38,905 nucleotides of DNA from Rheinheimera sp. UJ63 (GCF_021568285.1 NZ_JAKGTQ010000013.1:1-38905), one strand, 5' to 3'; numbered from the stretch's first letter, positions 28,728 to 38,647 are shown. The notes: generated from the sequence alone by a model not told the origin. Translations and numbers: made by a program.

Positions 28728-29096
28728 ATGATCCAGATGCAATCTATGCTGGAAGTCGCAGACAACAGCGGCGCGCGCAGCGTAATGTGTATTAAGGTCT
28801 TAGGTGGTTCGCATCGCCGTTATGCTGCAATTGGTGACATCATCAAAGTTACTGTTAAGGAAGCAATTCCTCGCGGTAAAGTTAAAAAAGGTGATGTTCT
28901 GAATGCAGTGGTGGTGCGTACAGCTAAAGGCGTACGTCGTCAGGACGGGTCATTAATCCGTTTTGATCGCAATGCAGCGGTGTTATTAAACACTAAGCTG
29001 GAACCGATCGGTACCCGTATTTTCGGGCCTGTTACACGTGAACTTCGTGGCGATAAGTTTATGAAGATCGTGTCTCTGGCACCAGAAGTACTGTAA
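28728..29096 (+). CDS. rplN: 50S ribosomal protein L14
   Basis: L14 lies at the subunit interface and is the docking site of silencing factor RsfS. The 122-residue product (E. coli 123) has [30 protein letters not shown] and [23 protein letters not shown] upstream gives the ribosome-binding site. It is first in the spc operon after a leader of about 80 bases; rplX follows after nine bases. Confidence 0.99.
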   Translation: MIQMQSMLEVADNSGARSVMCIKVLGGSHRRYAAIGDIIKVTVKEAIPRGKVKKGDVLNAVVVRTAKGVRRQDGSLIRFDRNAAVLLNTKLEPIGTRIFGPVTRELRGDKFMKIVSLAPEVL

Positions 29097-29105
29097 GGAG
29101 TCACC

Positions 29106-29420
29106 ATGGCTAGCAAAATCCGTCGTGATGACGAGGTTATTGTTCTTACTGGTAAGGACAAGGGTAAACAAGGCAAAGTCACTAAAGTATTAGTTGGCGA
29201 CAACCGTGTTTATGTTTCAGGCGTTAATCTGGTTAAGAAACACCAGAAGCCGGTTCCAGCTGTTAATCAGCCTGGCGGCATCGTCGAGAAAGAAGCCTCG
29301 ATTCATGTTTCAAACGTAGCGATTGTTAACCCTAAAACGGGTAAAGCAGATCGTGTAGGTTTCCGTTTTGAAGATGGCAAGAAAGTGCGTTTCTTCAAAT
29401 CGAATAACGAAGTAATTTAA
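29106..29420 (+). CDS. rplX: 50S ribosomal protein L24
   Basis: L24 is an assembly initiator with a KOW domain. The 104-residue product (E. coli 104) has [21 protein letters not shown] (KOW) near the start and the conserved [25 protein letters not shown] overlaps the region right after the rplN stop. rplE follows after 18 bases. Confidence 0.99.
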   Translation: MASKIRRDDEVIVLTGKDKGKQGKVTKVLVGDNRVYVSGVNLVKKHQKPVPAVNQPGGIVEKEASIHVSNVAIVNPKTGKADRVGFRFEDGKKVRFFKSNNEVI

Positions 29421-29438
29421 TGCTATTGGAGTAATACG

Positions 29439-29978
29439 ATGGCGAAACTGCATGAAATTTATAAAGACACCGTAGTCCCAGAACTGTTCAAACAGTTTGG
29501 CTACTCCAGCGTCATGCAAGTCCCTCGGATTGTTAAAATCACACTCAATATGGGTGTGGGTGAAGCCGTAGCTGACAAAAAGATCCTTGATAACGCTGTA
29601 GCAGATTTAACTGCTATTGCTGGCCAGAAACCTCTGGTAACTAAGGCTCGTAAGTCAGTCGCTGGTTTCAAAATCCGTGAAGGCTACCCTATTGGCGCGA
29701 AAGTAACCCTGCGCGGCGAACGTATGTGGGATTTCTTAGAACGTTTAGTTTCTATTGCTATCCCGCGTATCCGTGATTTCCGTGGTGTAAACCCGAAATC
29801 ATTCGACGGTCGTGGTAATTACAGCATGGGTGTTCGTGAGCAAATCATTTTCCCTGAAATCGATTACGATAAAGTTGATGCAATCCGTGGTTTAGATATC
29901 ACGATTACGACAACTGCTCGTACCGATGACGAAGGACGTGCTTTACTTGCGGCGTTTAACTTCCCGTTCAAGAAATAA
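29439..29978 (+). CDS. rplE: 50S ribosomal protein L5
   Basis: L5 binds 5S rRNA and forms the B1b bridge with S13. The 179-residue product equals the E. coli length. It has [53 protein letters not shown] and the C-terminal [23 protein letters not shown] precedes the ATG. Its first codons also contain the putative S8 repressor site at 29472. Confidence 0.99.
   Translation: MAKLHEIYKDTVVPELFKQFGYSSVMQVPRIVKITLNMGVGEAVADKKILDNAVADLTAIAGQKPLVTKARKSVAGFKIREGYPIGAKVTLRGERMWDFLERLVSIAIPRIRDFRGVNPKSFDGRGNYSMGVREQIIFPEIDYDKVDAIRGLDITITTTARTDDEGRALLAAFNFPFKK
29472..29504 (+). promoter_or_regulatory. Putative S8 translational operator in the rplE start region
   Basis: GTAG (29472-29475) pairs with CTAC (29501-29504), and inner arms AACTG/CAGTT close a loop, with an asymmetric internal bulge between them. 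In E. coli, S8 represses the spc operon through a bulged hairpin at the same place in rplE, flanked by GTAG and CTAC. The arms here have changed bases yet still pair, which is the reason for the call. Confidence 0.5.
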
Positions 29979-29989
29979 GGTGTAGGGTC

Positions 29990-30295
29990 ATGGCAAAACA
30001 ATCAATGAAAGCACGTGAAGCAAAGCGTGCACAACTGGTAGCCAAATTCGCTGCAAAACGTTTTGAACTTAAAGATCTGATTGCTAACACTTCAACTTCT
30101 GATGAAGATCGTTGGGCAGCGGTTCTTAAGTTACAAACGTTACCGCGTGATTCAAGCCCTGCACGTCAACGTAATCGTTGTCGTGTGACAGGTCGTCCAC
30201 ATGGTTATCTGCGTAAGTTCGGTATGAGCCGGATCAAAGTTCGCGAAGCGGCGATGCGCGGTGAAATTCCTGGCCTTCGTAAGGCTAGCTGGTAA
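29990..30295 (+). CDS. rpsN: 30S ribosomal protein S14 (zinc-free type)
   Basis: S14 belongs to the 30S head. The 101-residue product (E. coli 101) is the long form without the four-cysteine zinc site: the usual CxxC positions are not present, and the conserved [35 protein letters not shown] is intact. AAGGTG is the ribosome-binding site. It is in normal order between rplE and rpsH. Confidence 0.99.
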   Translation: MAKQSMKAREAKRAQLVAKFAAKRFELKDLIANTSTSDEDRWAAVLKLQTLPRDSSPARQRNRCRVTGRPHGYLRKFGMSRIKVREAAMRGEIPGLRKASW

Positions 30296-30316
30296 GAATC
30301 ACGGGAGTAACGAGCT

Positions 30317-30709
30317 ATGAGTTTGCAAGATCCAGTAGCGGATATGTTTACTCGCATCCGTAACGGCCAGTCGGCCAATAAAGTTGCGGTTAAAATGCCT
30401 TCTTCTAAATTGAAGATTGCAATTGCGAAAGTTTTAAAAGACGAAGGTTACATCGGCGATTTCGCTGTGTCTGGTGATGTAAAACCAGAACTGGAAGTTA
30501 CTTTAAAGTATTTCCAGGGCAAATCAGTTATTGAGACTATCGATCGTGTTAGTCGTCCAAGTTTGCGTATCTATAAGAAAAGCAACGAATTACCTAAGGT
30601 AATGGGCGGTTTAGGTGTGGCCATCGTGTCAACATCTAAAGGACTAATGACTGACCGTGCTGCGCGCAAGGTTGGTATCGGTGGCGAAATCATCGGCTAC
30701 GTAGCGTAA
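30317..30709 (+). CDS. rpsH: 30S ribosomal protein S8
   Basis: S8 binds the central domain of 16S rRNA and in E. coli is the translational repressor of the spc operon. The 130-residue product (E. coli 130) has [14 protein letters not shown], the central [21 protein letters not shown] and the C-terminal [29 protein letters not shown] upstream is the ribosome-binding site; a possible mRNA target lies at 29472. Confidence 0.99.
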   Translation: MSLQDPVADMFTRIRNGQSANKVAVKMPSSKLKIAIAKVLKDEGYIGDFAVSGDVKPELEVTLKYFQGKSVIETIDRVSRPSLRIYKKSNELPKVMGGLGVAIVSTSKGLMTDRAARKVGIGGEIIGYVA

Positions 30710-30724
30710 CGGAGGGGTTAATTT

Positions 30725-31258
30725 ATGTCTCGTGTTGCTAAAGCCCCCGTCACTCTACCTGCAGGCGTTACTGTAACGCAAACAGGTCAAGTTGTGGCGC
30801 TTAAGGGCAAAAACGGCGAGTTAACACTGAATGTTAACCCTGCGGTTGAAATCGTTGTTGATGGCAATGTACTGCGTACAGAGCCTCGTCAAGGTTTCGA
30901 AAACGCTGACGCACAAGCAGGTACTGCTCGCGCATTATTGAACAACATGGTTACTGGTGTAAGCGAAGGCTTCAGCCAGAAACTTGAATTAGTCGGTGTT
31001 GGTTACCGTGCAAAAGCTGAAGGTAAGGTTCTAAACCTAAGCCTGGGCTTTTCTCACCCGGTCGTTTTCGAGGTACCAGCAGGTATCACTATCGAAACAC
31101 CAACACAAACTGAAGTTTGGGTCAAAGGTGCTGACAAGCAATTAGTTGGACAGGTATCTGCCAACATTCGTGCATACCGTAAACCAGAGCCTTACAAAGG
31201 CAAAGGTGTTCGTTATGCGAATGAAAACGTGCGTCGTAAAGAAGCTAAGAAAAAGTAA
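30725..31258 (+). CDS. rplF: 50S ribosomal protein L6
   Basis: L6 lies near the sarcin-ricin loop and supports factor binding. The 177-residue product (E. coli 177) has two repeat domains and begins [14 protein letters not shown]. It includes [34 protein letters not shown] and the C-terminal [24 protein letters not shown] precedes the ATG. Confidence 0.99.
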   Translation: MSRVAKAPVTLPAGVTVTQTGQVVALKGKNGELTLNVNPAVEIVVDGNVLRTEPRQGFENADAQAGTARALLNNMVTGVSEGFSQKLELVGVGYRAKAEGKVLNLSLGFSHPVVFEVPAGITIETPTQTEVWVKGADKQLVGQVSANIRAYRKPEPYKGKGVRYANENVRRKEAKKK

Positions 31259-31267
31259 GGTAGGACG

Positions 31268-31618
31268 ATGGATAAGAAACTTGCTCGTCTGCGTCGTGCC
31301 AAACGCACTCGCAGAAACATTATCGAACAAGGTGCGAATCGCCTGGTAGTACACCGTACTCCACGTCACATCTATGCTCAGCTGATTGCGCCAAATGCTG
31401 AAGTGATTGCTGCAGCTTCTACTTTAGAAGCTTCAATTAAAGAATCACTTTCGTACTCTGGTAACGTAGATGCTGCCAAAGCTGTAGGTAAAGCGATCGC
31501 CGAACGTGCAGTGGCTAAAGGCGTAACTGCATGTGCTTTTGACCGTAGCGGCTTCCAGTATCATGGTCGCGTGCAGGCGTTAGCAGACGCGGCGCGTGAA
31601 GCCGGTCTTCAGTTCTAG
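31268..31618 (+). CDS. rplR: 50S ribosomal protein L18
   Basis: L18 binds 5S rRNA together with L5 and L25. The 116-residue product (E. coli 117) has the basic N-terminus [12 protein letters not shown], the conserved [16 protein letters not shown] and [26 protein letters not shown] at the end. AAGGTAGGA is the ribosome-binding site. rpsE starts nine bases after its stop. Confidence 0.99.
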   Translation: MDKKLARLRRAKRTRRNIIEQGANRLVVHRTPRHIYAQLIAPNAEVIAAASTLEASIKESLSYSGNVDAAKAVGKAIAERAVAKGVTACAFDRSGFQYHGRVQALADAAREAGLQF

Positions 31619-31627
31619 GAGTAGCTA

Positions 31628-32131
31628 ATGGCTAACGAAGATTCTAAACAACAATCTGATTTACAAGAAAAGCTTGTTGCCGTTAACCGCGTGTCCAAAG
31701 TGGTAAAAGGTGGTCGTATTTTCAGCTTTACTGCATTGACAGTAGTTGGTGACGGCAACGGTCGCGTTGGTTTCGGTTATGGTAAAGCACGTGAAGTTCC
31801 AGCTGCTATTCAAAAAGCAATGGAAAAGGCACGTCGTAACATGACACAGGTTGAATTAAATGGTAACACTTTGCATCACCCAACACGTGGTGTGCATTCT
31901 GGTTCGAATGTTTACATGCAGCCTGCTGCAGAAGGTACTGGTCTAATCGCCGGCGGTGCAATGCGCGCCGTGTTGGAAGTAGCGGGTATCCAAAACATTC
32001 TTTCTAAGTGTTATGGTTCAACTAACCCAATTAACGTAGTTCGCGCTACCATTAACGCCCTGTCTTCAGTGAAGTCACCGGCACAAGTGGCAGCAAAACG
32101 CGGTTTACGCGTTGACGATATTCTGGGGTAA
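31628..32131 (+). CDS. rpsE: 30S ribosomal protein S5
   Basis: S5 lies at the mRNA entry side and affects decoding accuracy. The 167-residue product (E. coli 167) has [40 protein letters not shown], including the residues where spectinomycin-resistance changes occur (VVKGGR loop), which look wild type. The C-terminal half contains [24 protein letters not shown] overlaps the rplR stop. Confidence 0.99.
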   Translation: MANEDSKQQSDLQEKLVAVNRVSKVVKGGRIFSFTALTVVGDGNGRVGFGYGKAREVPAAIQKAMEKARRNMTQVELNGNTLHHPTRGVHSGSNVYMQPAAEGTGLIAGGAMRAVLEVAGIQNILSKCYGSTNPINVVRATINALSSVKSPAQVAAKRGLRVDDILG

Positions 32132-32137
32132 TTTGCC

Positions 32138-32320
32138 ATGACGAAGAAAACAGTTAAAGTCACCCAAACTAAGTCTAGTATCGGTCGTTTACCGAATCAC
32201 CGGGCTTCTTTGAAGGGTCTTGGTTTACGTCGTATTGGTCACACTGTCGAAGTTGAAGATACACCTTCAGTTCGCGGTATGATCAACGCCGTTTACTACA
32301 TGGTTAAAGTGGAGGAGTAA
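32138..32320 (+). CDS. rpmD: 50S ribosomal protein L30
   Basis: L30 is a small 50S protein. The 60-residue product (E. coli 59) has [34 protein letters not shown] and ends [20 protein letters not shown] upstream in the end of rpsE is the ribosome-binding site. It is in canonical order before rplO. Confidence 0.99.
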   Translation: MTKKTVKVTQTKSSIGRLPNHRASLKGLGLRRIGHTVEVEDTPSVRGMINAVYYMVKVEE

Positions 32321-32323
32321 CAG

Positions 32324-32758
32324 ATGTTATTAAACACTCTATCTCCAGCACCAGGTGCTAAGAAAGATAAACGCCGTGTAGGCCGTGGTATCGGTTCTGG
32401 CTTAGGTAAGACTGCTGGCCGTGGCCACAAAGGTCTTAAATCACGTTCTGGCGGCAGTGTTCGTCCAGGCTTCGAAGGCGGTCAAATGCCTTTGAAACAA
32501 CGTTTACCTAAGTTCGGTTTTACTTCTCAGAAATCTTTGGTTTCTTCTGAAGTCCGTTTACACGAACTAGCTGCTGTTAATGGCGACGTAGTAGATTTAG
32601 CTTCTTTAATGGAAGCGAACATCATCTCTCGTACCGTTAAGTTCGCAAAAGTTGTACTGTCTGGTGAGATTACTCGTCCAGTAACAGTAAAAGGCTTACG
32701 CGTAACTAAAGGTGCGCGTGCAGCGATCGAAGCCGCCGGTGGTAAAGTCGAAGAATAA
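32324..32758 (+). CDS. rplO: 50S ribosomal protein L15
   Basis: L15 is a late-assembly 50S protein with a long basic N-terminal extension. The 144-residue product (E. coli 144) has [53 protein letters not shown] and the C-terminal [28 protein letters not shown] overlaps the rpmD end. secY begins 15 bases downstream. Confidence 0.99.
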   Translation: MLLNTLSPAPGAKKDKRRVGRGIGSGLGKTAGRGHKGLKSRSGGSVRPGFEGGQMPLKQRLPKFGFTSQKSLVSSEVRLHELAAVNGDVVDLASLMEANIISRTVKFAKVVLSGEITRPVTVKGLRVTKGARAAIEAAGGKVEE

Positions 32759-32773
32759 TAAGGATAGTACGCG

Positions 32774-34102
32774 ATGGCTAAACCAGGTTCGGACTCAAGA
32801 GCAGCAAAAGGCGGATTCAGCGAGCTGAAATCTCGTCTGTTGTTTGTGCTCTTAGCCATAATCGTTTTTCGGTTAGGCTCATTTGTGCCAATTCCTGGAA
32901 TTGACGCCACCGTGCTAGCTCAGTTATTCGAGCAACAAAAAGGTACCATCGTTGAAATGTTTAACATGTTCAGCGGTGGTGCTCTTGAGCGTGCGTCTGT
33001 ATTTGCGCTAGGCATTATGCCTTATATCTCTGCCTCTATCATTGTTCAGTTATTAACGGTAATGCATCCGGCAATGGCTGAATTAAAGAAAGAAGGTGAA
33101 GCAGGTAAGCGTAAAATTAATCAGTACACGCGCTACGGTACTTTAGGTTTAGCGATACTACAGTCCATTGGTATAGCCACAGGCCTGCCAAATATGATGC
33201 CAGGGTTAGTCATTAACCCAGGCTTTGCATTTTACTTTACCGCGGTGATCAGCTTGGTTACCGGCACCATGTTTTTAATGTGGTTAGGTGAGCAAATTAC
33301 AGAGCGCGGCATTGGTAATGGTATTTCGTTGCTAATTTTTACCGGTATTGTTGCTGGCTTCCCGTCTGCCATTGGTCAGACGATTGAGCAAGCGCGTCAG
33401 GGCGATTTGCACTTTTTACTATTAGTAGCTATTGGCGTGATTGTTGTTGCGATTACCTGGTTTGTGGTGTTCTTTGAACGCGGCCAGCGTCGTATCGTGG
33501 TTAACTACGCAAAGCGTCAGCAGGGCCGTCAGGTGTTTGCCGCGCAGAGCAGCCATTTACCGTTAAAGGTTAATATGGCCGGTGTTATTCCACCGATATT
33601 CGCGTCTAGCATTATTCTGTTCCCTGGTACAATTGCCAGTTGGTTCGGTACAGGTGAAGGTATGGTAGCCAATTTCTTACAGGAATTGTCGCTAACATTA
33701 TCTCCAGGACAACCGCTGTATATGATGTTATACTCGGCGGCTATCATTTTCTTCTGTTTCTTTTATACTGCGTTGGTATTTAACCCACGTGATACAGCAG
33801 ATAACTTGAAGAAATCTGGTGCTTTTATCCCTGGTATTCGTCCTGGCGAGCAGACATCAAAATACATTGATAAAGTAATGACACGTTTGACCCTAGCCGG
33901 CGCGTTGTACATTACCTTTATTTGTTTGGTTCCTGAGTTCATGATGGTAGCGTGGAACGTACAGTTCTACTTCGGCGGTACATCTTTATTGATTATCGTT
34001 GTTGTTATCATGGATTTCATGGCACAGGTACAGACACATCTGATGTCACATCAGTATGATTCTGTGCTGAAAAAGGCAAATCTTAAAGGCATAGGCCGTT
34101 AA
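32774..34102 (+). CDS. secY: Preprotein translocase subunit SecY
   Basis: SecY is the ten-helix pore subunit of the SecYEG protein-conducting channel in the inner membrane. The 442-residue product (E. coli 443) begins with a short basic tail, then the first span ([21 protein letters not shown]). It has the plug region [27 protein letters not shown] and the C-terminal cytoplasmic region [24 protein letters not shown] is the ribosome-binding site. It lies at its usual place between rplO and rpmJ; SecE is encoded at 5068. Confidence 0.99.
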   Translation: MAKPGSDSRAAKGGFSELKSRLLFVLLAIIVFRLGSFVPIPGIDATVLAQLFEQQKGTIVEMFNMFSGGALERASVFALGIMPYISASIIVQLLTVMHPAMAELKKEGEAGKRKINQYTRYGTLGLAILQSIGIATGLPNMMPGLVINPGFAFYFTAVISLVTGTMFLMWLGEQITERGIGNGISLLIFTGIVAGFPSAIGQTIEQARQGDLHFLLLVAIGVIVVAITWFVVFFERGQRRIVVNYAKRQQGRQVFAAQSSHLPLKVNMAGVIPPIFASSIILFPGTIASWFGTGEGMVANFLQELSLTLSPGQPLYMMLYSAAIIFFCFFYTALVFNPRDTADNLKKSGAFIPGIRPGEQTSKYIDKVMTRLTLAGALYITFICLVPEFMMVAWNVQFYFGGTSLLIIVVVIMDFMAQVQTHLMSHQYDSVLKKANLKGIGR

Positions 34103-34123
34103 GATAGTTTGCGGAGTTAAGTT

Positions 34124-34237
34124 ATGAAAGTACGAGCTTCCGTTAAGAAGATCTGCCGTAACTGCAAAGTGATCAAACGTAATAACGTAGTTCGCGTAAT
34201 TTGCAGTGAGCCAAAGCATAAACAGCGCCAAGGCTAA
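34124..34237 (+). CDS. rpmJ: 50S ribosomal protein L36 (zinc-binding type)
   Basis: L36 is the smallest 50S protein and stabilises 23S rRNA helices. The 37-residue product [20 protein letters not shown] and onward has the zinc ligands Cys11, Cys14, Cys27 and His32, so it is the C+ form. GGAG eight bases upstream of the ATG is the ribosome-binding site. It is the last gene of the spc operon, followed within 25 bases by a hairpin terminator. Confidence 0.98.
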   Translation: MKVRASVKKICRNCKVIKRNNVVRVICSEPKHKQRQG

Positions 34238-34257
34238 TAGCAGAAAAACGATAAGGC

Positions 34258-34291
34258 GGGCTGAACTTTAAGTTTAGCCCCTTTATTGTTT
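34258..34291 (+). terminator. Terminator closing the spc operon
   Basis: GGGCTGAAC (34258-34266) pairs with GTTTAGCCC (34272-34280), one G-U pair, around a five-base loop, then CTTTATTGTTT. The T tract is interrupted, so efficiency may be moderate. Its 3' arm overlaps the candidate -35 of the next promoter. Confidence 0.75.
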
Positions 34292-34301
34292 GCAATATAA
34301 G
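34273..34301 (+). promoter_or_regulatory. alpha operon promoter
   Basis: TATAAG (34296-34301) lies 17 bases after TTTAGC (34273-34278). The discriminator GCGCC is G+C-rich. The -35 match is weak and lies in the 3' arm of the spc terminator, so the -10 carries most of the evidence. Confidence 0.55.
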
Positions 34302-34304
34302 CGC

Positions 34305-34385
34305 CATTTGAGTATCCTTACGGGCTTTTCAAATTGGCACCTTTTAATTTCAGATAGGAGAACGTTAGTGGCCCGTATCGCTGGC
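34305..34385 (+). promoter_or_regulatory. alpha operon leader (S4-binding pseudoknot)
   Basis: The leader before rpsM keeps the E. coli alpha-operon blocks CCATTTGAGTATCCT, ACGGGCTTTTCA and the TAGGAG ribosome-binding site through the GTG start and the first codons. In E. coli, this RNA folds into a nested pseudoknot that S4 (rpsD product) binds to block initiation at rpsM. The identification is by strong local resemblance. Confidence 0.8.
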
Positions 34386-34724
34386 ATTAACATCCCCGAT
34401 AATAAACATGCAGTGATCTCACTGACTTATGTTTATGGTATCGGTAAGACCCGCGCTAAATCAATTTTAGCGGCAGTGGGTATTGAAGAGAATACTAAAA
34501 TCGCGTCTTTATCAGACTCGCAATTAGATACTCTACGTGACGAAGTTGCAAAGTATACCGTCGAAGGTGACTTGCGTCGTGAAATCACATTAAACATTAA
34601 GCGTTTAATGGACCTTGGTTGCTACCGTGGCTTACGTCACCGTCGTAGTCTGCCGGTCCGTGGTCAGCGCACTAAGACTAATGCGCGTACCCGTAAGGGC
34701 CCACGTAAAGCGATTAAGAAATAA
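34368..34724 (+). CDS. rpsM: 30S ribosomal protein S13
   Basis: S13 makes bridges B1a and B1b to the 50S subunit. The GTG at 34368, after TAGGAG, starts [20 protein letters not shown] and gives 118 residues, the E. coli length; a longer frame back to TTG at 34290 would run through the leader pseudoknot and is rejected. [13 protein letters not shown] and the basic tail [24 protein letters not shown] are present. First gene of the alpha operon. Confidence 0.98.
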   Translation: MARIAGINIPDNKHAVISLTYVYGIGKTRAKSILAAVGIEENTKIASLSDSQLDTLRDEVAKYTVEGDLRREITLNIKRLMDLGCYRGLRHRRSLPVRGQRTKTNARTRKGPRKAIKK

Positions 34725-34735
34725 GGTGATTCAAC

Positions 34736-35125
34736 ATGGCTAAAGCACCAGTTCGTACTCGTAAGCGGGTAAAAAAACAAGTTTCAGACGGTATGGCTCA
34801 TATCCATGCTTCTTTCAACAACACCATCGTGACGATTACTGATCGTCAGGGCAATGCATTGTGTTGGGCAACAGCAGGCGGTTCAGGTTTCCGTGGTTCA
34901 CGTAAATCTACTCCGTTCGCAGCTCAAGTAGCAGCAGAGCGTGCAGGTACAGCTGCACTGGAATATGGTCTGAAAAACCTTGAAGTGTTTGTGAATGGCC
35001 CAGGCCCAGGCCGCGAATCAGCGATTCGTGCTCTGAATGCCGCTGGTTACAAGATCACAAATATCACCGACGTGACGCCTATCCCACATAACGGATGTCG
35101 TCCACCTAAAAAACGTCGCGTGTAA
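34736..35125 (+). CDS. rpsK: 30S ribosomal protein S11
   Basis: S11 sits on the 30S platform near the E site. The 129-residue product (E. coli 129) has [42 protein letters not shown] and the C-terminal [24 protein letters not shown] overlaps the rpsM stop. rpsD begins 33 bases downstream. Confidence 0.99.
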   Translation: MAKAPVRTRKRVKKQVSDGMAHIHASFNNTIVTITDRQGNALCWATAGGSGFRGSRKSTPFAAQVAAERAGTAALEYGLKNLEVFVNGPGPGRESAIRALNAAGYKITNITDVTPIPHNGCRPPKKRRV

Positions 35126-35158
35126 TTACAGCGCTTCACGGATTATTGGAGAAAGAAG

Positions 35159-35779
35159 ATGGCAAGATATTTGGGTCCAAAGCTCAAACTAAGTCGTCGC
35201 GAAGGTACAGATCTGTTCCTGAAGAGCGGCGTAAGAGCAATCGATTCAAAGTGTAACTTAACTACAGCTCCTGGTCAGCACGGCGCACGTCGCGGTCGCT
35301 TATCAGACTACGGTTTACAGTTACGCGAGAAGCAAAAAGTACGTCGTATGTATGGCGTGCTTGAGAAGCAGTTCCGTAATTACTACAAAGAAGCTGCTCG
35401 TTTGAAAGGTAATACAGGTGAGAACCTGTTAGCGTTGTTAGAGTCACGCTTAGACAACGTAGTTTACCGTATGGGTCTGGCCAGCACACGTGCTGAAGCC
35501 CGTCAGCTTGTGAGCCACAAAGCTATTATGATTAATGGCCAAGTGTTAAACATTCCATCATACAAAGTATTACCTGAACAAGTTATCTCTGTTCGTGAAA
35601 AAGCTAAAAAGCAAGCCCGTATCGGTGCTGCGCTTGAAGTAGCCGCACAACGTGAGAAACCAACTTGGATCGAAGTTGACAACACGAAACTGGAAGGTGT
35701 TTTCAAACGCACTCCTGAGCGTTCAGATTTGTCAGCTGACATCAACGAACAGTTAATCGTCGAGCTTTACTCTAAGTAA
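35159..35779 (+). CDS. rpsD: 30S ribosomal protein S4
   Basis: S4 starts 30S body assembly and, in E. coli, represses the alpha operon by binding the rpsM leader pseudoknot. The 206-residue product (E. coli 206) has [21 protein letters not shown], the S4 RNA-binding domain around [28 protein letters not shown] and the C-terminal ELYSK. There is no zinc-type cysteine cluster. TTGGAG is the ribosome-binding site. Confidence 0.99.
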   Translation: MARYLGPKLKLSRREGTDLFLKSGVRAIDSKCNLTTAPGQHGARRGRLSDYGLQLREKQKVRRMYGVLEKQFRNYYKEAARLKGNTGENLLALLESRLDNVVYRMGLASTRAEARQLVSHKAIMINGQVLNIPSYKVLPEQVISVREKAKKQARIGAALEVAAQREKPTWIEVDNTKLEGVFKRTPERSDLSADINEQLIVELYSK

Positions 35780-35802
35780 AGCTAATTGTTAAGAGAGGAT
35801 AT

Positions 35803-36792
35803 ATGCAGGGTTCTGTCACCGAATTCCTTAAGCCGAGATTAGTTGGTATCGAAAGGATCAACCCAACTCGTGCCAAAGTTACTTTGGAACCATTAGAGCG
35901 CGGTTTCGGGCATACCTTGGGCAACGCGTTACGTCGTATTCTGTTATCGTCTATGCCAGGTTGTGCTGTGACTGAAGTAGAAATAGACGGCGTTCTTCAT
36001 GAGTACAGTGCCAAAGAAGGTGTTCAGGAAGATATCATTGATATTCTCCTAAACCTGAAAGGCCTTGCCGTTCGCCTGGAAGACAAAGATGAAGTCTCCC
36101 TGACTTTAACGAAGAAAGGTGCTGGCCCTGTAACTGCTGGAGATATCCAGCGTGGCGACGGTGTGGTTATTGTTAACCCTGAGCACGTTATTTGTAATTT
36201 GACTGGCGAGACTGAATTCAGTATGCGTCTGAAAATTGAACGTGGTCGCGGTTATGTGCCTGCATCAGCTCGTTTGTCCTCAGATGATGACGAACGTCCG
36301 ATCGGTCGCTTATTACTTGACGCATCTTTCAGCCCAGTTGAGCGTATTGCTTATACTGTTGAAGCAGCACGGGTAGAACAGCGTACTGATTTGGATAAAC
36401 TGGTTATCGATATGGAAACCAACGGCACTGTTGAGCCGGAGGAAGCCATTCGTCGCGCAGCAACAATTTTAGCTGAACAGCTAGAATTCTTCGTAGAATT
36501 GCGTGATAAGAGTGAGCCTGAAAAACGTGAAGAGAAACCGGAGTTTGATCCGATTCTGTTACGTCCAGTCGATGATTTAGAGCTAACAGTTCGTTCTGCA
36601 AACTGCCTGAAGGCAGAGCAGATTCAGTACATTGGTGATCTGGTACAGCGTACCGAGGTTGAGCTACTTAAAACGCCTAACCTGGGTAAGAAGTCCCTTA
36701 CCGAAATCAAAGACGTGTTGGCATCACGCGGTTTATCCTTAGGCATGCGCCTGGAAAACTGGCCGCCAGCTAGTTTGGTAAATAAAGACTAA
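35803..36792 (+). CDS. rpoA: DNA-directed RNA polymerase subunit alpha
   Basis: Alpha dimerises to start RNA polymerase assembly, and its C-terminal domain contacts UP elements and activators. The 329-residue product (E. coli 329) has the N-terminal domain with [25 protein letters not shown], a linker near 235-248, and the C-terminal domain with [23 protein letters not shown], whose arginine matches the DNA-binding Arg265. AGAGGA is the ribosome-binding site. Confidence 0.99.
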   Translation: MQGSVTEFLKPRLVGIERINPTRAKVTLEPLERGFGHTLGNALRRILLSSMPGCAVTEVEIDGVLHEYSAKEGVQEDIIDILLNLKGLAVRLEDKDEVSLTLTKKGAGPVTAGDIQRGDGVVIVNPEHVICNLTGETEFSMRLKIERGRGYVPASARLSSDDDERPIGRLLLDASFSPVERIAYTVEAARVEQRTDLDKLVIDMETNGTVEPEEAIRRAATILAEQLEFFVELRDKSEPEKREEKPEFDPILLRPVDDLELTVRSANCLKAEQIQYIGDLVQRTEVELLKTPNLGKKSLTEIKDVLASRGLSLGMRLENWPPASLVNKD

Positions 36793-36831
36793 CCAGATAC
36801 CAGTTCCTGGTTTAGTGAGAAGGAATAGATC

Positions 36832-37233
36832 ATGCGCCATCGCAAGAGTGGTCGTCAATTAAATCGGAACAGCAGCCACCGTACTGCAATGTTCCGCAAC
36901 ATGGCAAGCTCGTTGGTGAAGCACGAAATCATCAAAACGACTTTGCCAAAAGCTAAAGAGTTACGTCGTGTGATCGAGCCATTGATCACATTGGCAAAGA
37001 ATGACAGCGTTGCAAACCGTCGTCTGGCTTTTGCCCGTACTCGTGATAAAGAAGTTGTAGGTTTATTGTTCAACGTTTTAGGCCCGCGTTACAACGCGCG
37101 TCCAGGTGGTTACACTCGCATCATGAAGTGTGGCTTCCGTACTGGTGACAACGCACCTATGGCTTACATTGAATTAGTTGATCGTCCAGAAACGGACGCA
37201 GCAATGCCAGTTGAAGAAACTGCTGCTGAATAA
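36832..37233 (+). CDS. rplQ: 50S ribosomal protein L17
   Basis: L17 lies near the tunnel exit. The 133-residue product (E. coli 127) has [24 protein letters not shown] and the [14 protein letters not shown] segment, with a short acidic C-terminal tail (PVEETAAE). AGAAGGA is the ribosome-binding site. It is the last alpha-operon gene, followed by a strong terminator. Confidence 0.99.
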   Translation: MRHRKSGRQLNRNSSHRTAMFRNMASSLVKHEIIKTTLPKAKELRRVIEPLITLAKNDSVANRRLAFARTRDKEVVGLLFNVLGPRYNARPGGYTRIMKCGFRTGDNAPMAYIELVDRPETDAAMPVEETAAE

Positions 37234-37247
37234 TCACTTGTTCTTCT

Positions 37248-37276
37248 AAAAACCGGGCTTTATGCCCGGTTTTTTT
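37248..37276 (+). terminator. Intrinsic terminator closing the alpha operon
   Basis: AAAAACCGGGC (37248-37258) and GCCCGGTTTTT (37264-37274) form a perfect 11-bp stem with a five-base loop, ending in seven T. The A-run on the left makes it potentially bidirectional. Confidence 0.96.
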
Positions 37277-37375
37277 ATATCCAAATTTTATTGTTGTATG
37301 CTATTTATACAAGCGCTTATTATTAATGCTAACTGTTGCCTGATGATAAACATTGATGAATTAAGGTCTGCCGAA

Positions 37376-38647
37376 TTGAAAATTTTCTCTTATATATTTC
37401 TAACGGCTGCAATGATTCCGAACATTGCATTTTCTAGTTCATACGTTTGCCAGCATTTTACCGCAGCAGCGAGTTGTCAGTCTTTGTTACCGTTGCTCGA
37501 GCAAAATCAACAGAGATTAACATTGCTCGATAGGGTATTCGCCGACAGTCAATCCTATAAACTGCAGATCATTTTCACGCGAATAGAATCACCTAAGATT
37601 GAGGGGGAATTACCAAAGTTACATTATTATCATTATGGGGTTCAGCCTGACCGTTATTTTTATCCTGCGAGTACAGTGAAACTGCCTTTAGTTGCTTTAG
37701 CCATGCAATGGTTGAATGAACAAACTGCAGCCGGTATAACCTTAGACACGACGATGTTGACTGACGCGCTGCACCCTTCGCAATCTTCAGCTTACACAGA
37801 TGTTACTAGTGAGTCTGGATTACCTAGTGTAGGGCATTACATTAAAAAAATCTTACTCGTGAGTGATAATGACAGCAGTAATCGTTTATACGAATTAATG
37901 GGCCAGCAGTATATTAACCAACAACTGCATGCTAAAGGTTTAACATCAACTGTCATTAATCATCGTTTAAGTGTGCCATTTACTGACGATGACAATCGCT
38001 TTTTCAATCCGATCCGTTTTATAGATGCTGCTGGTAAAACGTTATTAGCTATACCTCAGCGTCAAGTTGCCGTTTCCTATCGAAACACAGATCAACCCAC
38101 ACTCGGTTTAGGCTATTTTCAGCTTGGTCAGTTGGTCAACCAGTCTATGGATTTTACATTAAAGAACCGTCAATCCTTAATAGACCTTGATGGCGTAGTA
38201 AAGCGTCTTGTTATGCCAGAGTTGTTCCCAGAAGAGCAGCGCTTTAATATCACTGAACCGCAGCGTCAATTTATTTTACGTTATATGCGAATGCTGCCTC
38301 GGCAAAGTGAATATCCTAAATATTCAGAAGAGCAGTATACTGATACCTATGTGAAGTACTTATTAAAAGGGGATGAACAGCTACGGTTACCCGAGTACAT
38401 TCACTACCACAATAAAAATGGACAAGCGTATGGCCATGTTATTGATGCTGCCTTTATCAATGATACCAAATATGACGTTTCGTATTTCCTTTCTGCCATT
38501 ATCTATACCAATGCAAATCAGATCCTAAATGATGATATCTATGAAACCGAAACGCTAGGCCAGCCCTTTTTGCGTGAATTAGGCCATTTATTGTATCAAC
38601 AAGAGTTAGATGCCCAGCAAGCAACTAATGATACAAATAATAAATAG
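37376..38647 (+). CDS. Secreted serine hydrolase of the class A beta-lactamase / penicillin-binding fold
   Basis: The frame opens at an ATG inside the rplQ terminator (37262), which cannot be the start. The TTG at 37376 has AAGG nine bases upstream and gives a good signal peptide (MKIFSYIFLTAAMIPNIAFS), for 423 residues; an ATG at 37343 is the alternative. Active-site motifs of the class A fold are visible: Ser99-Thr-Val-Lys102 (SxxK), Ser163-Asp-Asn165 (SDN) and Lys347-Asn-Gly349 in place of KTG. About 180 residues separate SDN from KNG, much more than in class A beta-lactamases. A periplasmic or lipid-anchored hydrolase is likely; substrate is unknown. No clear promoter was seen. It stands alone between the alpha operon and the rRNA operon. 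Confidence 0.82.
   Translation: MKIFSYIFLTAAMIPNIAFSSSYVCQHFTAAASCQSLLPLLEQNQQRLTLLDRVFADSQSYKLQIIFTRIESPKIEGELPKLHYYHYGVQPDRYFYPASTVKLPLVALAMQWLNEQTAAGITLDTTMLTDALHPSQSSAYTDVTSESGLPSVGHYIKKILLVSDNDSSNRLYELMGQQYINQQLHAKGLTSTVINHRLSVPFTDDDNRFFNPIRFIDAAGKTLLAIPQRQVAVSYRNTDQPTLGLGYFQLGQLVNQSMDFTLKNRQSLIDLDGVVKRLVMPELFPEEQRFNITEPQRQFILRYMRMLPRQSEYPKYSEEQYTDTYVKYLLKGDEQLRLPEYIHYHNKNGQAYGHVIDAAFINDTKYDVSYFLSAIIYTNANQILNDDIYETETLGQPFLRELGHLLYQQELDAQQATNDTNNK

Noticed and set aside
34290..34367. TTG start for rpsM at 34290
   Set aside because: It would translate through the S4 pseudoknot leader; the GTG at 34368 gives exactly the family N-terminus.
37262..37375. Upstream ATG starts of the serine hydrolase (37262, 37298)
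   Set aside because: The first is within the rplQ terminator and neither has a ribosome-binding site; a good signal peptide starts at 37376.
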